DNA of 33,259 nucleotides from Isotricha intestinalis (GCA_023807065.1 JAJJLU010000535.1:1-33259), one strand, 5' to 3'; counted from the first letter of the stretch, positions 17,931 to 27,539 are shown. Program-made: numbers and translations. Notes: generated from the sequence alone by a model not told the origin.

Positions 17931-19565
17931 CTATATATCATCTATTTTCAGAAAATTATTTTTATGTGATATAGCAATATTGGAATGATTATTAATATTA
18001 TTTCCATTTTTTTGAATATATTCTTTTAAATTATTTAATTCTTCATAATTTTTAAAAATTCTTTCTTCACTAAACATTCTTTTTCTTTCTGTTCTTAAAT
18101 ATTGAATATAAGGATAATTTTTTTTAAATCTATTAATTAAAAATTGAAACCAATTAAAATTATGATATTTTTCTGATAATTTTTTTTGAAAAGTAGTGGG
18201 AAGTCTATTAAAAGTAACATTTGATTTAAGAGTTAAATTACTATTCAAATTAGAATTATTATAATAATTATTCTCATTCAAAGGTTTCACGAAGAAATTC
18301 ATTGGTTTATTTTTTGTAATATAAGTATTAAATTTAACTTTTTTTTTTTTTCTATAAGATTCTTCAGAACAAAATAATTGAGTCTGAACCCTTGAAAAAT
18401 TATATTTTTGACTTATTTTATATTTTTTAACATGTCCATGTATAATATCCGCATAATCATGAATAACTTGATAATCATGAAAAACAAAACAATTTATAAA
18501 ATCAATTACAATAATTAAAATTTCAATAAATCCATCCACTGCACCTGCTACATCTTGAATTTTTTTATAATCTCTTTCATATATTTTATTTTTTGTTGAT
18601 GAAAAAATTAAAAATGCAGTTTTTAAAAAAATTTCAGATGATATATATTTATATGAATATGATAAAGAATCAAATGAAGTTGTATATAATTTTTTATTAT
18701 TATTTAAAACATATCCATCATTTGTTCTTATTGTAATAGGATTAAAAACTAAATTATTAATGATAATATAATTCTGTGAATCAAAGGCTGTAGTTATATT
18801 TTTTATATCATTAATTATAGGTTTTTTATAATCATTTAATTCAATTTCAGAACTAAAAAAATTTAAATATAAAAGAGGATTATAATTTAATATTTCATTA
18901 TATTTTTCTATAGGAGAACATTCATTATTATTTATATTAGTAATATTAACACAATTTCTTAATAATATCATATATAAACTTTCATAATTATTTTCAGTGT
19001 TTCTAATGGAAGGATAATAAAATTCAGAATCGTTTTTTTTAATAATTTTATTTTTATCTTTATCATAATATTTAGAAATACATAAACTCTTTTTATAATT
19101 TTCTAATTTATATTTATTAGAATTTCCTTTAAAAATATATGAATTTTCTTCACCATACTCTTTTTCATCACATTCTTCATAAATCCAATGAGAAAATTGA
19201 TCATCACTATTATTAATATATTTATTAATATCACCAGTAGAACTTTGTATTCCCATTAAAGTAAATAAATTTTTATTATAGATATTTGAATAATTTTCTT
19301 GTTCTAAAATAGATAAATAATGAAAAAAAGATGATGAATTTAATGGAAAAGAAAGACTATCTTGAATTGTCCTTTCATAAGAAAACATTGTTGGATTTCT
19401 TTTAAATAAAAGATCTAATGAAAAAAAAAATGATAATGAAAGTGCTAAAATAAATAATATTATTGAAGATAATCCTGAAAAAAATGATGAATGTCTTGTT
19501 TCTCCTCCAAAATGAAGAGTAATTTCGGGCGAAATAAAATCACAATTTTTAATAAATTTTTTCAT
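17931..19565 (-). CDS. Two-transmembrane protein of ciliate type
   Basis: This 544-residue protein has a short cytosolic start (FISPEITLHFGGETRHSS) and a first membrane segment at about 29-52. A large hydrophilic, potentially glycosylated region (about 55-340, with several N-x-S/T) follows, and then a second membrane segment at about 343-362. The segment before it reads IYERDYKKIQDVAGAVDGF. This layout (near-N-terminal TM, long lumenal or extracellular loop, a KIQDV-like motif directly before the second TM, basic cytosolic tail) is one I associate with a large uncharacterised family of predicted membrane proteins in ciliates. I cannot name a function. The C-terminal tail is Lys/Asn-rich. The start lies 65 bp from the stop of the next upstream minus-strand gene. 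Confidence 0.8.
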   Translation of the reverse strand: MKKFIKNCDFISPEITLHFGGETRHSSFFSGLSSIILFILALSLSFFFSLDLLFKRNPTMFSYERTIQDSLSFPLNSSSFFHYLSILEQENYSNIYNKNLFTLMGIQSSTGDINKYINNSDDQFSHWIYEECDEKEYGEENSYIFKGNSNKYKLENYKKSLCISKYYDKDKNKIIKKNDSEFYYPSIRNTENNYESLYMILLRNCVNITNINNNECSPIEKYNEILNYNPLLYLNFFSSEIELNDYKKPIINDIKNITTAFDSQNYIIINNLVFNPITIRTNDGYVLNNNKKLYTTSFDSLSYSYKYISSEIFLKTAFLIFSSTKNKIYERDYKKIQDVAGAVDGFIEILIIVIDFINCFVFHDYQVIHDYADIIHGHVKKYKISQKYNFSRVQTQLFCSEESYRKKKKVKFNTYITKNKPMNFFVKPLNENNYYNNSNLNSNLTLKSNVTFNRLPTTFQKKLSEKYHNFNWFQFLINRFKKNYPYIQYLRTERKRMFSEERIFKNYEELNNLKEYIQKNGNNINNHSNIAISHKNNFLKIDDI

Positions 19566-19630
19566 TTTTTTTACATATTACAATTAAAATAATTAATTTA
19601 TTTTTTACTTTATTCATTCTCTTTTAAAAT

Positions 19631-22600
19631 TTAATAACTATATTTATCCATAACTCTTTGAGCTATATCAAGCCCAAATTGATATGCTGTTAATTTATAT
19701 AATTCAAGCCATCTATAATTTTCTCTTATAAAATCATCAATTTCTTCTGAATGAAAAAGGATATTACTTATTAATTCATTTTCATCATTTTCATCAAAAT
19801 AAGATTCTTTTTTTTTATTCATCACCATTAAATTATATAAAAAAACTTCTTTAAATGATTCATGGTATATTGGGATAATTTCCTTTAATTTAGAGTTTAT
19901 TATATAATGTATTATATTTCCTATAAATAATAAATTCTTTTCTACAACTGTATTATTTTTTTTTTTATTATTTACATTTTCACTCATAGGATTACTATTA
20001 ATAATAATATTATTATTAATATTGGTATTACTATTACTTAAATTATTATTAATAATATCTTTATTATTATTATTCATATTATTACTTGAAAAACTAGAGA
20101 AAAATTCTCTTTTAAAGATTTGACGAGGTTCTGTTTGTGCACCTCTAAATCCATTATTATTATAATTTAAACTATTATAATTATTATTAACATTAAGATT
20201 ATTTTTTGAAATATTAAAAGGTGTTTTATATAATTTTATTTTTTGAGAATTTACATTATTATTATTTCTATCAGAAAGATAAGATGGGAAATTATTATTA
20301 TCATTTGAAAAAATGTTATTCGAACTCATTCTGAACATATTATTTCCTTCACTTCGATAAATATTAGATTTATTTAAATTATTAATAGTCGAATAATTCC
20401 CATTATCTTTATTATTATTTTTTCTATATAAAATATTATAATTATTTGAATTATTGAAATTATTAATATTATTTAAATATGGAAGTATCACAGGTTTACC
20501 TTTAGGCAATAATTTATCTAAATAATTATTAGAATTATTTCCATAATTTCCATCATTATAATTATATGGATTATAATAAGGATAATTTACACTATTATTT
20601 TTTCTATCATCAGTTTTGGAATAATCAAAAGGTATTATTTGATTATTATAGCTTGGAAGATTTGAATAAGAATTGTTATAGTTTTTTATAGGTTTATTAT
20701 ATATATTATTTTTATTTTTATTTTTTGGATTATATATATTTATATTATCATCATATAGATTAGAATTTGTGTTTTTTTGAGGTTTTAACGAATTGTCAGG
20801 AGAATTTTTAGCATTTTTTTTTTTATTAATTTTTGGATGATTATCTTTATCTTCACTATAATTATCATCAATTTTTTCGTCATTATAATTATCATCTATT
20901 TCTTCATCATTTCCATAATCATCATTATCATTATCTTTTTTATTCTTTTTTTTCTTTTTGTTATAAGGAGAATTTTTTTGTGATTTTTTCTTTTTAGGAT
21001 TTAAATCATTTTCATCAAATATATCATCATTTTCATAATCAGCACTATTTTTTTTCTTTTTTGTTTTATTATTCTTTGAATTATTTTTATTGGGAATATA
21101 ATCACCTTGTTTTTTACTTAATCTAATTTTTTGATTTTCCATTTTAGATAAATTCATATTTGTATTGTTTGAATTATCTTTAGTGAGTATAGTTACTTTT
21201 TTATATCTTTTAACAGATTGAGCTAATTTAAAAGTTTTTGTTCTTCTTTTATCATCATCTTTAATAGCATCAGAATCATAACTAAAATTATTTTCTTCAT
21301 CTTTATTTTTTTCATTTTTTTTTGGTGGATTTGAAGGAGGAATAAAGTCTTGAATGTTTTTATTAATTTCAATTTTTTCATTTTTTAAATCTGGATAATA
21401 TAAAGTTATATTATTAAATATATCATATATGAAAAATCTATAAAATATTAAATATGAAATTAATAATCCTTGTCTTTCAAGAGTTATATTTTTTAATTCA
21501 AAATTTATATTAAATTCGAGTCTATTAAATTCAAAAGTTGTTAAATAATTTAATGGTAATATCTTTCCTTCTGATATTAATTCTCTTATAAATTTTTTTG
21601 TAAATTTTGTCATACTATTATTTTTAGCAAAAAATGAAAATATTGATTCAAAAAAATAATGAATAAATAATTTAATTATATATGCATTTTCTTCCTTCTC
21701 CTTTTTATCTCCTTTTTTATAAGTAATTAGTTTATTAAAAAAATATTCTTTCGAAAAATTTCTAAGGAAGAGAAAACTGTTTAAAAAATAATTTCTTACA
21801 TTTTTATATTTATTTGCTAATATTTCTTTATTGTTAGAATCATTTAATTTTAACTTTATAGAAAGTTTAGTCATTTTTTTTAATTGAAAAAATAATTGAA
21901 TCATATAAACTCCTGCTCTTAAAATTTTCCATTTGTTTCTTTTTTTTGCGTTTATTTTTTTTTTTATTGTTGTTGAAATTTGTTTTGATACTTGTTTTGA
22001 TATTTGTTTTGATATTTGTTTTGATACTTGTTTTGATATTTGTGTTTTTTTTTTAATTGATAATTTTCCAAGAATATTTTGTAATAGATTATTAGATTCA
22101 TTATCTTCTCTAGGAGTAACAATAACACTCGTAGGTTTACTATTTTGTGGATAATGTATTACTTTCCCATTAATATATTCTCTAATAACTTCTTTATCTT
22201 TAAGTCTTTTCATATAATTTTTAATTGAATCACTAGCTTTAGAATTATCTTCGTCACCTATCTTTAATACATTATAATTTTTTTCATCATTAGAATTAAT
22301 CCTTCTTCCATTTGGATTTTTTCTAAATAATTTTTCAAATCTATTTTTTCTAGTATCTTTTAAATCTAATTTTTTACTTTTTTTTTTTTTGAAATTCTTT
22401 ATAGTAGTTGTATTAATATTACTAAAACTTTTACGACTCATAAACATTCCATTATTTTTACTAAAACTTTTACGAATTTTAAAACGTGTATTATTATTAA
22501 TTAAATTTTTTCTACTTTGCAAACTTCCATTAAGACTAAAACTGATACTATTACGACTTTTATGGATTCTATTAAGACTATTAATATTACTATTTCTTCT

Positions 22601-23101
22601 AAGAAATTCATTATTATTATTTCTGAGACTACTTTGTCTTCTAAGAGTACCATTAATATTATTTTGTACAGTACTTTGTCTTCTAAGAATACCATCTTGC
22701 ACTGTATTTTGTCTTCGAAGAGCACCATTAATATTATTTTTCTTCATTTGTGTTCCAATAATACTATTGCTAAAACTATTTCTACTAATAAAACTTGCAT
22801 TAATACTATTTCTTGTCTTATTTTTATTTCCAATATTATTATCCTTAAATTTATCTCTTATTCTTTTGAGAATTTGGTTTTCTTGATTTTTATTATTATT
22901 ATTTTCATTATCAATACTGGATTCTTCGCTGCTTTCTCCAAATGCCTCAGTTTTTATATTTAAATTTTTATTAGATTCTTTTGAGTTTGAACTTTTTTTT
23001 GAGAATTTTGATATTAAACTAATGTCTTTTTGTGAAACACGTCTTTTAGAATTGTTCGAAGGTTCATAATTAATTATATTTAAACTTTCTTTTTTTTTCA
23101 T
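19631..23101 (-). CDS. Large Asn/Lys-rich basic protein with repeated phosphosite-like motifs
   Basis: This 1156-residue protein is the largest in the window. Most of it is predicted disordered: Ser/Arg-rich at the N-terminus, Lys/Asp-rich tracts in the middle, and an Asn/Tyr-rich stretch toward the end. The N-terminal 230 residues hold repeated R-R/K-x-S/T sites (RRVS, LRRQNT, LRRQST, LRRQSS, LRRNSN, two RKSF), the consensus for basophilic kinases such as PKA. A tetrapeptide repeat SKQ[IV] follows. Two parts look folded and helical, about 395-580 and the last 95 residues (IGNIIHYIINSKLKEIIPIY, then ELYKLTAYQFGLDIAQRV). I do not recognise either. It is expressed divergently from the PDI-like gene, 34 bp away. 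A long uninterrupted frame through AT-rich DNA supports a real gene. Confidence 0.85.
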   Translation of the reverse strand: MKKKESLNIINYEPSNNSKRRVSQKDISLISKFSKKSSNSKESNKNLNIKTEAFGESSEESSIDNENNNNKNQENQILKRIRDKFKDNNIGNKNKTRNSINASFISRNSFSNSIIGTQMKKNNINGALRRQNTVQDGILRRQSTVQNNINGTLRRQSSLRNNNNEFLRRNSNINSLNRIHKSRNSISFSLNGSLQSRKNLINNNTRFKIRKSFSKNNGMFMSRKSFSNINTTTIKNFKKKKSKKLDLKDTRKNRFEKLFRKNPNGRRINSNDEKNYNVLKIGDEDNSKASDSIKNYMKRLKDKEVIREYINGKVIHYPQNSKPTSVIVTPREDNESNNLLQNILGKLSIKKKTQISKQVSKQISKQISKQVSKQISTTIKKKINAKKRNKWKILRAGVYMIQLFFQLKKMTKLSIKLKLNDSNNKEILANKYKNVRNYFLNSFLFLRNFSKEYFFNKLITYKKGDKKEKEENAYIIKLFIHYFFESIFSFFAKNNSMTKFTKKFIRELISEGKILPLNYLTTFEFNRLEFNINFELKNITLERQGLLISYLIFYRFFIYDIFNNITLYYPDLKNEKIEINKNIQDFIPPSNPPKKNEKNKDEENNFSYDSDAIKDDDKRRTKTFKLAQSVKRYKKVTILTKDNSNNTNMNLSKMENQKIRLSKKQGDYIPNKNNSKNNKTKKKKNSADYENDDIFDENDLNPKKKKSQKNSPYNKKKKKNKKDNDNDDYGNDEEIDDNYNDEKIDDNYSEDKDNHPKINKKKNAKNSPDNSLKPQKNTNSNLYDDNINIYNPKNKNKNNIYNKPIKNYNNSYSNLPSYNNQIIPFDYSKTDDRKNNSVNYPYYNPYNYNDGNYGNNSNNYLDKLLPKGKPVILPYLNNINNFNNSNNYNILYRKNNNKDNGNYSTINNLNKSNIYRSEGNNMFRMSSNNIFSNDNNNFPSYLSDRNNNNVNSQKIKLYKTPFNISKNNLNVNNNYNSLNYNNNGFRGAQTEPRQIFKREFFSSFSSNNMNNNNKDIINNNLSNSNTNINNNIIINSNPMSENVNNKKKNNTVVEKNLLFIGNIIHYIINSKLKEIIPIYHESFKEVFLYNLMVMNKKKESYFDENDENELISNILFHSEEIDDFIRENYRWLELYKLTAYQFGLDIAQRVMDKYSY
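21980..22039 (-). repeat. 12-bp tandem repeat coding for SKQ[IV] tetrapeptides
   Basis: Five perfect-length 12-bp units (plus-strand TTGTTTTGATAC or TTGTTTTGATAT) lie within the large Asn/Lys-rich gene. They encode SKQV/SKQI repeats on the minus strand. The alternation of C and T in the last base follows V/I usage. The repeat probably arose by slippage. Confidence 0.9.
22586..22723 (-). repeat. Imperfect repeat coding for LRRQ[NS][TS] phosphosite-like motifs
   Basis: Four diverged units of about 36-45 bp encode ALRRQNTVQ, ILRRQSTVQ, TLRRQSSLR and FLRRNSNIN at residues 127-172 of the large minus-strand protein. The protein motif is better conserved than the spacing. This is consistent with selection for the R-R-x-S/T sites. 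Confidence 0.75.
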
Positions 23102-23135
23102 TTTATTTTTTTTTTAATTTCTTATATTTAAAAAA
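23102..23135. promoter_or_regulatory. 34-bp divergent intergenic region
   Basis: Only 34 bases, almost entirely A/T, separate the ATG of the large minus-strand gene from the ATG of the PDI-like gene. This is too short for two conventional promoters with leaders. Either transcription starts very close to both ATGs or the promoters overlap coding DNA. No specific element is recognised. Confidence 0.4.
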
Positions 23136-24677
23136 ATGAAACTTGATAAACTTCATAATTTACTTATAATTTTTTTTTTCTTAAATTTAAATTTTATTCA
23201 TTGTGAAACAATAGATAATAATATTGAAATCCCTATCGACAAAGATATCTCTGATTTTAATGAGAATATAGTAAATAAAAATTCAAAAGTAATTGAGTTA
23301 AATACAGATAACATTAATTTATTTAAATCATCTAAATATTCAATTGTCTTTTTTTATTTACATAACCCAGATAAAAATATGATTATTGAATATAATAAAG
23401 CTGCAATTTTATCATTTGAACAAAATATACCTTTTAAATTTTTTAGAGTAAATATTTTAATAACCCAAGAATTAGATATTGATAAAGAAAAAACTCAATC
23501 AATAAAAATTTATGTTAATGGTAATTCAAAATATTATTTGGGGCTTAATTATTCAATATTAATTAATAGATATTTACATATAATTCTTGAAGGTCCAATT
23601 GCTTTATTTAATAATTTAAATGAAATTATTAACTTTAAAAAAGAATATGAATTAAATTTTATTTTTGGTACAACTATAAAAGAAGATAATCCAGATTATG
23701 AAATAATAAAAAATTTTACAGAAGAAAATATTTACTATTTAAATACAATTCAATGCTATTTTAAAGAATGTTTAAATAAATTCGGAGAAGAATCAGTTTT
23801 TGTTTTAAAAAATTATGATGAAAAAGTTGTAAAATTAGAAGAAAAAATTTCAATGGAATCATTGAAATTACTTTTGAGAAATCATTCATTAGAAATTGGA
23901 GGAGAATTAGATATATATTCATTTCAAATGATTTCAACACTAAATATATCATCTGTAATATATTTTAGAGATACAAAAATTAAAGAACAAAGTGAAAAAG
24001 ATGTCATATTTAAAGAATTAGGAAAAAAATATAAAGATAATTATTTATTTTTTAAATCTGATATAAAAGGAAATCATTTTAAAGAATCTTTAGGAGAATT
24101 GTTTGAAATTGAACAAAAAAATTTACCATCAGTTCAAATATTTGATCCTCAAAATTATTATAATTATAAAATCAAAACAAAAGAAATATCTTTAGATTCA
24201 GTGGAAGAATTTATAACTGGAGTAATAGAAGGAAAAATTGAAAGAGAATTAAATTCAGAACCAATTCCTGAAAATGATTTATTTTCATTTAATGTAATTG
24301 TAGGAAAAACATTTAATAAAATTGTATTAGAAGCAAATAAACCATATTTAGTGTTATTTTATACAAATGATATATCTTTATGTCATGAATGTAAAATTGC
24401 TGGAGAAATTTTTCAAGAAATATCAGATAAATATATTAAAGAATATAATGATAAAAGATTTGGTATGGGAGTAATAGATGTTTTATATAATGAAATTAAA
24501 AGGGAAATTACATCTTTACCTTTAATTTCTTTTTATAATATACCTGGAGAAAATAAACCAATTGATTATAAAGGAAAATATAAAATAAAAGATTTAGAAA
24601 ATTTTATTATTGATAAAATTGGTTGGTCAGACATTCCATTATTTCTTGAACAAGATTTAGAAAAAATAGATTTATAA
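23136..24677 (+). CDS. Protein disulfide isomerase-like protein (thioredoxin fold, CHEC active site)
   Basis: This 513-residue protein has a signal peptide (about 1-23, hydrophobic, ending IHC), so it should enter the ER. It has the length and layout of a four-domain PDI. The last domain holds the thioredoxin-type site YLVLFYTNDISLCHECK with Cys416 and Cys419, and the cis-Pro segment SLPLISFY around Pro462. The first domain (about 55-150) has SIVFFYLHNPDK where a CxxC would be expected, so it looks catalytically dead. The active-site dipeptide HE differs from the GH of classical PDI. The C-terminus is LEKIDL, without a canonical KDEL/HDEL retrieval signal. A role in disulfide chemistry or chaperoning is likely, but reduced or specialised activity is possible. 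Confidence 0.87.
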   Translation: MKLDKLHNLLIIFFFLNLNFIHCETIDNNIEIPIDKDISDFNENIVNKNSKVIELNTDNINLFKSSKYSIVFFYLHNPDKNMIIEYNKAAILSFEQNIPFKFFRVNILITQELDIDKEKTQSIKIYVNGNSKYYLGLNYSILINRYLHIILEGPIALFNNLNEIINFKKEYELNFIFGTTIKEDNPDYEIIKNFTEENIYYLNTIQCYFKECLNKFGEESVFVLKNYDEKVVKLEEKISMESLKLLLRNHSLEIGGELDIYSFQMISTLNISSVIYFRDTKIKEQSEKDVIFKELGKKYKDNYLFFKSDIKGNHFKESLGELFEIEQKNLPSVQIFDPQNYYNYKIKTKEISLDSVEEFITGVIEGKIERELNSEPIPENDLFSFNVIVGKTFNKIVLEANKPYLVLFYTNDISLCHECKIAGEIFQEISDKYIKEYNDKRFGMGVIDVLYNEIKREITSLPLISFYNIPGENKPIDYKGKYKIKDLENFIIDKIGWSDIPLFLEQDLEKIDL

Positions 24678-24741
24678 AATTTTTTATATTAATATTTATA
24701 AGTCATTGAAAAAATCTAAATTTTCTTCTTTTTATAATATA

Positions 24742-26559
24742 TTAATTATAAAAATCAGGAAGTTCATGATTACATAATGGACATATTAATTTAACATTCA
24801 TCCAATTTTCTAAACATACTGAATGAAAAACATGATGACAAGGAGTAATCATTAAATTTGATTTTTTAGTTTTTTTACATATATTTTGAATATTTTCTTT
24901 AGATTGAATGAATATTTGTTTTATTTTTCTTATTATTGTTTTATTATGTTTAATTTTTGATTCATTTTCAATCACTTCAATTTTATTATCTGTTAAAGTT
25001 GTGTTATTTAAATTACTTGAATTAATATTTTCCTCTATGTTATTAAGGAAAATATTTTCTAAACAAATACTACAAGTTAATGAATTAATTTCATTTTTAT
25101 TTAAATGTTCATGTAAAATTTCTCTAATCATTTGTTCAGAAAGAAAATAATTATATTCATGATTATTGAAAGAGAAATCCATATGAATTTTAAAAAAAGT
25201 AATTATCCATATTATAGTCATTTCTAGAATATAAATAATAAAAATTGTTAAAACAAAATCATCACTTGGTTTTGGATTAAGTAAATAACCAGTGCCTCTA
25301 AAATACATTATAAAAGCAATTTTATCTAAAGAAATTAAAGTACAAAAATATATTGAAGTTCTATCATTATTATTGGGTCTTTTAGTTAATAAAAATATTA
25401 TTTGTAATAAATAAAACACAGAAATTCCTATACACATTAAAATCTTATAAATACACATTAAAAAAAAGAATACAATAAAAAATACAGTTAATGGAATTAA
25501 TTTCCAATTGCAAAATTTTTTTAAAAGAAAATTTCTTGATATTCGTTCAGGTCTTTCAAAATTTCTAATATTTCTTAAATAATTATTATATTCTGGAGTT
25601 GTTTTAAATCTTTTTACAAGAATAAGTAATGAGATTAAACACATCAAAAAATATTCAAATCCAAATAAAGAAATTATTAAACATCTTCCATCTGTTGAAC
25701 TAAATAATAAAATTGATATTAATTTAATTCTTTCATTCAATTGAAATTGATTATAATATATAAATAAAGCAGATAAATAAAGGAAAAAAACTAAAAATGA
25801 AATTGATAAAAAAAAATTCACTAAAATAAAATAATAAGAAATTGAATTTAATTTTTCATTTGGTCTAAGATATTTAAATATATAATATAATTGAAAACTA
25901 ACAATCATTACAAAAAAAATAGAAAATGTATTTATTTGATAATTGAATTCTTGAATAAAATTCAATCCTACCATTTTTGTTGTGAAATTTAGGAAAATAT
26001 TAAACTCTTTAATTTGTAAATATCCAGTTATTATTCTTTCTTTTGATATATAATTTAATGACATATTAAAAGAATCTATTTGAACATTTTTTTGAAGCCC
26101 ATTAAAAAATAAATTATTATGATGATATTTTGAAACTTTTGATTTATTTGATATAATAATCATATCCATTCCATTATTTAAGCTATTTTGTTTTTCAAAC
26201 ATTAATTCTTCATTATTATCTAAATTATTCCCAGTCATTGAATAAGACAGTAAAAATGTTAAATAATTTTCATTGTAATAATCTTCATGAATAAAAAATA
26301 ATATATTAAAATCTAATTTTGGTTGTTTTTCTTCTGAAAAAAAATAAATTGAAAATTTTCCTTTTTCAACATTTTTCAAATATTTATTATTTATACCTTT
26401 ATTATTAGAATTATTAAATTTTTGCAACTCCCAAGTACCATCAAAAGAATAATCTCTTAGATTTTTTAATAATTTCATATAATTTTCATTATTATTGTTT
26501 GAAGAATATTTTAAAAAAGATAAAAAAATTCCAATTAATTTAAAAAGGAAAAACTTCAT
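24742..26559 (-). CDS. Multi-spanning RING-H2 E3 ubiquitin ligase, Tul1/DSC-type
   Basis: This 605-residue protein begins with a signal-like hydrophobic segment, then a lumenal domain (about 25-210), about seven membrane segments (about 210-470), and a cytosolic C-terminal RING-H2. The RING has C496-x2-C499, then an unusually long 74-residue gap to C574, followed by H576, H579, C582 and C593-x2-C596. The segment MITPCHHVFHSVCLENWMN is strikingly like the end of fungal Tul1 and its homologues, Golgi/endosome ligases that ubiquitinate membrane proteins (the DSC complex). The domain order also fits. I therefore infer an orthologous role in Golgi membrane quality control. The stop is TAA; the PI-PLC gene lies 26 bp upstream on the same strand. 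Confidence 0.88.
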   Translation of the reverse strand: MKFFLFKLIGIFLSFLKYSSNNNNENYMKLLKNLRDYSFDGTWELQKFNNSNNKGINNKYLKNVEKGKFSIYFFSEEKQPKLDFNILFFIHEDYYNENYLTFLLSYSMTGNNLDNNEELMFEKQNSLNNGMDMIIISNKSKVSKYHHNNLFFNGLQKNVQIDSFNMSLNYISKERIITGYLQIKEFNIFLNFTTKMVGLNFIQEFNYQINTFSIFFVMIVSFQLYYIFKYLRPNEKLNSISYYFILVNFFLSISFLVFFLYLSALFIYYNQFQLNERIKLISILLFSSTDGRCLIISLFGFEYFLMCLISLLILVKRFKTTPEYNNYLRNIRNFERPERISRNFLLKKFCNWKLIPLTVFFIVFFFLMCIYKILMCIGISVFYLLQIIFLLTKRPNNNDRTSIYFCTLISLDKIAFIMYFRGTGYLLNPKPSDDFVLTIFIIYILEMTIIWIITFFKIHMDFSFNNHEYNYFLSEQMIREILHEHLNKNEINSLTCSICLENIFLNNIEENINSSNLNNTTLTDNKIEVIENESKIKHNKTIIRKIKQIFIQSKENIQNICKKTKKSNLMITPCHHVFHSVCLENWMNVKLICPLCNHELPDFYN

Positions 26560-26585
26560 ATTTATTTATTTAATTATTTATAAAT

Positions 26586-27539
26586 TTAGGAAAAATAAAA
26601 AAAATTTTGATCAATAATATGCATTATTAATTCTTCACTTGGAAAATTAATTGGAAAAATTCCTCTATAATTATTATATCTAAAAGGAACTTCATTTAAT
26701 AATATTATTAAATAATCCATGGAAACATTAATATAATTTGGAACCGCAGAAATATGATTAATCACAGCTTTATTTAAATTTTTTTTATACATATATTCAT
26801 AAATTAGTTTTTTTTTTACTTTAATATCTTTTTTTTTTAAAAGTAAATAAAAATCTTGTAATAAAAATAAATTATTAGTTCCTTCAGTCCAATCAAGAAA
26901 ATTTTCATATTTAAAATATTCTATTAAAGGAAATATTTTTCCTCTAATTTCACCTAATATAGGAAAATCATTTCCTTGATAGAAATAATTAATATATTTA
27001 TCAAAAACAGGTTTAGTAAATTTAATTTTACAATTCTCAATTTCATTAGTTAAACAAGTATGATTTTGAAATTGGAATCTAACAATGAGAAATTCAGAAG
27101 GATATTTATTTAAAAAATTAACCATAATTTCTAAAGTATTATCTAAATTATCAAGAGTATGTATATAATGATAAATAGTAAAATTTTCTCCAGGTCTTAA
27201 ATCAAAATATCTTATTCCTGCATTTAATTGAGATGAAATATCCCATTTTTGACATCTTAAATGATATTGCTTTGCTATTGTTTCATTTAAAAAATTTCTA
27301 GCACATGAATCATGAGTTCCTGGAATTGAAAGTAATTTAGTATTCATAGTATCTGGTAAATGTATCATCCAATTTGTATAATTTGATGGTATTTTTACTG
27401 ATGTGTTAAATGGTTCATCACTATACCATTTATATCTCTTTTTCAATTGTGGTTTTTTTAAAAGAAATGTTAGTTTTTTTAATACTATAATAAAATAAAC
27501 TATTATTATTGGGAGAAGGAAATATTTCGATAACCACAT
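26586..27539 (-). CDS. Membrane-anchored PI-PLC X-domain protein, bacterial type
   Basis: This 317-residue protein has an N-terminal membrane anchor (about 4-27) followed by a basic stretch, then a phosphatidylinositol-specific phospholipase C X domain (about 55-310). Family motifs are visible: LLSIPGTHDSCA with the catalytic His76, QKWDISSQLNAGIRYFDLRP (97-116), and IYHYIHTL with His124 at the position of the second catalytic His. Domains of this single-X, calcium-independent bacterial type cleave PI or GPI anchors; many eukaryotic relatives are uncharacterised. There is no Y domain, EF-hand, PH or C2 domain, unlike canonical eukaryotic PLC. The stop is TAA. The following minus-strand gene starts 26 bp downstream. 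Confidence 0.87.
   Translation of the reverse strand: MWLSKYFLLPIIIVYFIIVLKKLTFLLKKPQLKKRYKWYSDEPFNTSVKIPSNYTNWMIHLPDTMNTKLLSIPGTHDSCARNFLNETIAKQYHLRCQKWDISSQLNAGIRYFDLRPGENFTIYHYIHTLDNLDNTLEIMVNFLNKYPSEFLIVRFQFQNHTCLTNEIENCKIKFTKPVFDKYINYFYQGNDFPILGEIRGKIFPLIEYFKYENFLDWTEGTNNLFLLQDFYLLLKKKDIKVKKKLIYEYMYKKNLNKAVINHISAVPNYINVSMDYLIILLNEVPFRYNNYRGIFPINFPSEELIMHIIDQNFFYFS

Noticed and set aside
21933..22963. Plus-strand frames with Cys-Phe-Asp repeats and Leu-rich stretches
   Set aside because: They are antisense to the SKQ[IV] and LRRQ repeats and to the Ser/Lys/Asn-rich N-terminus of the 19631 gene; the periodic appearance comes from the coding repeats.
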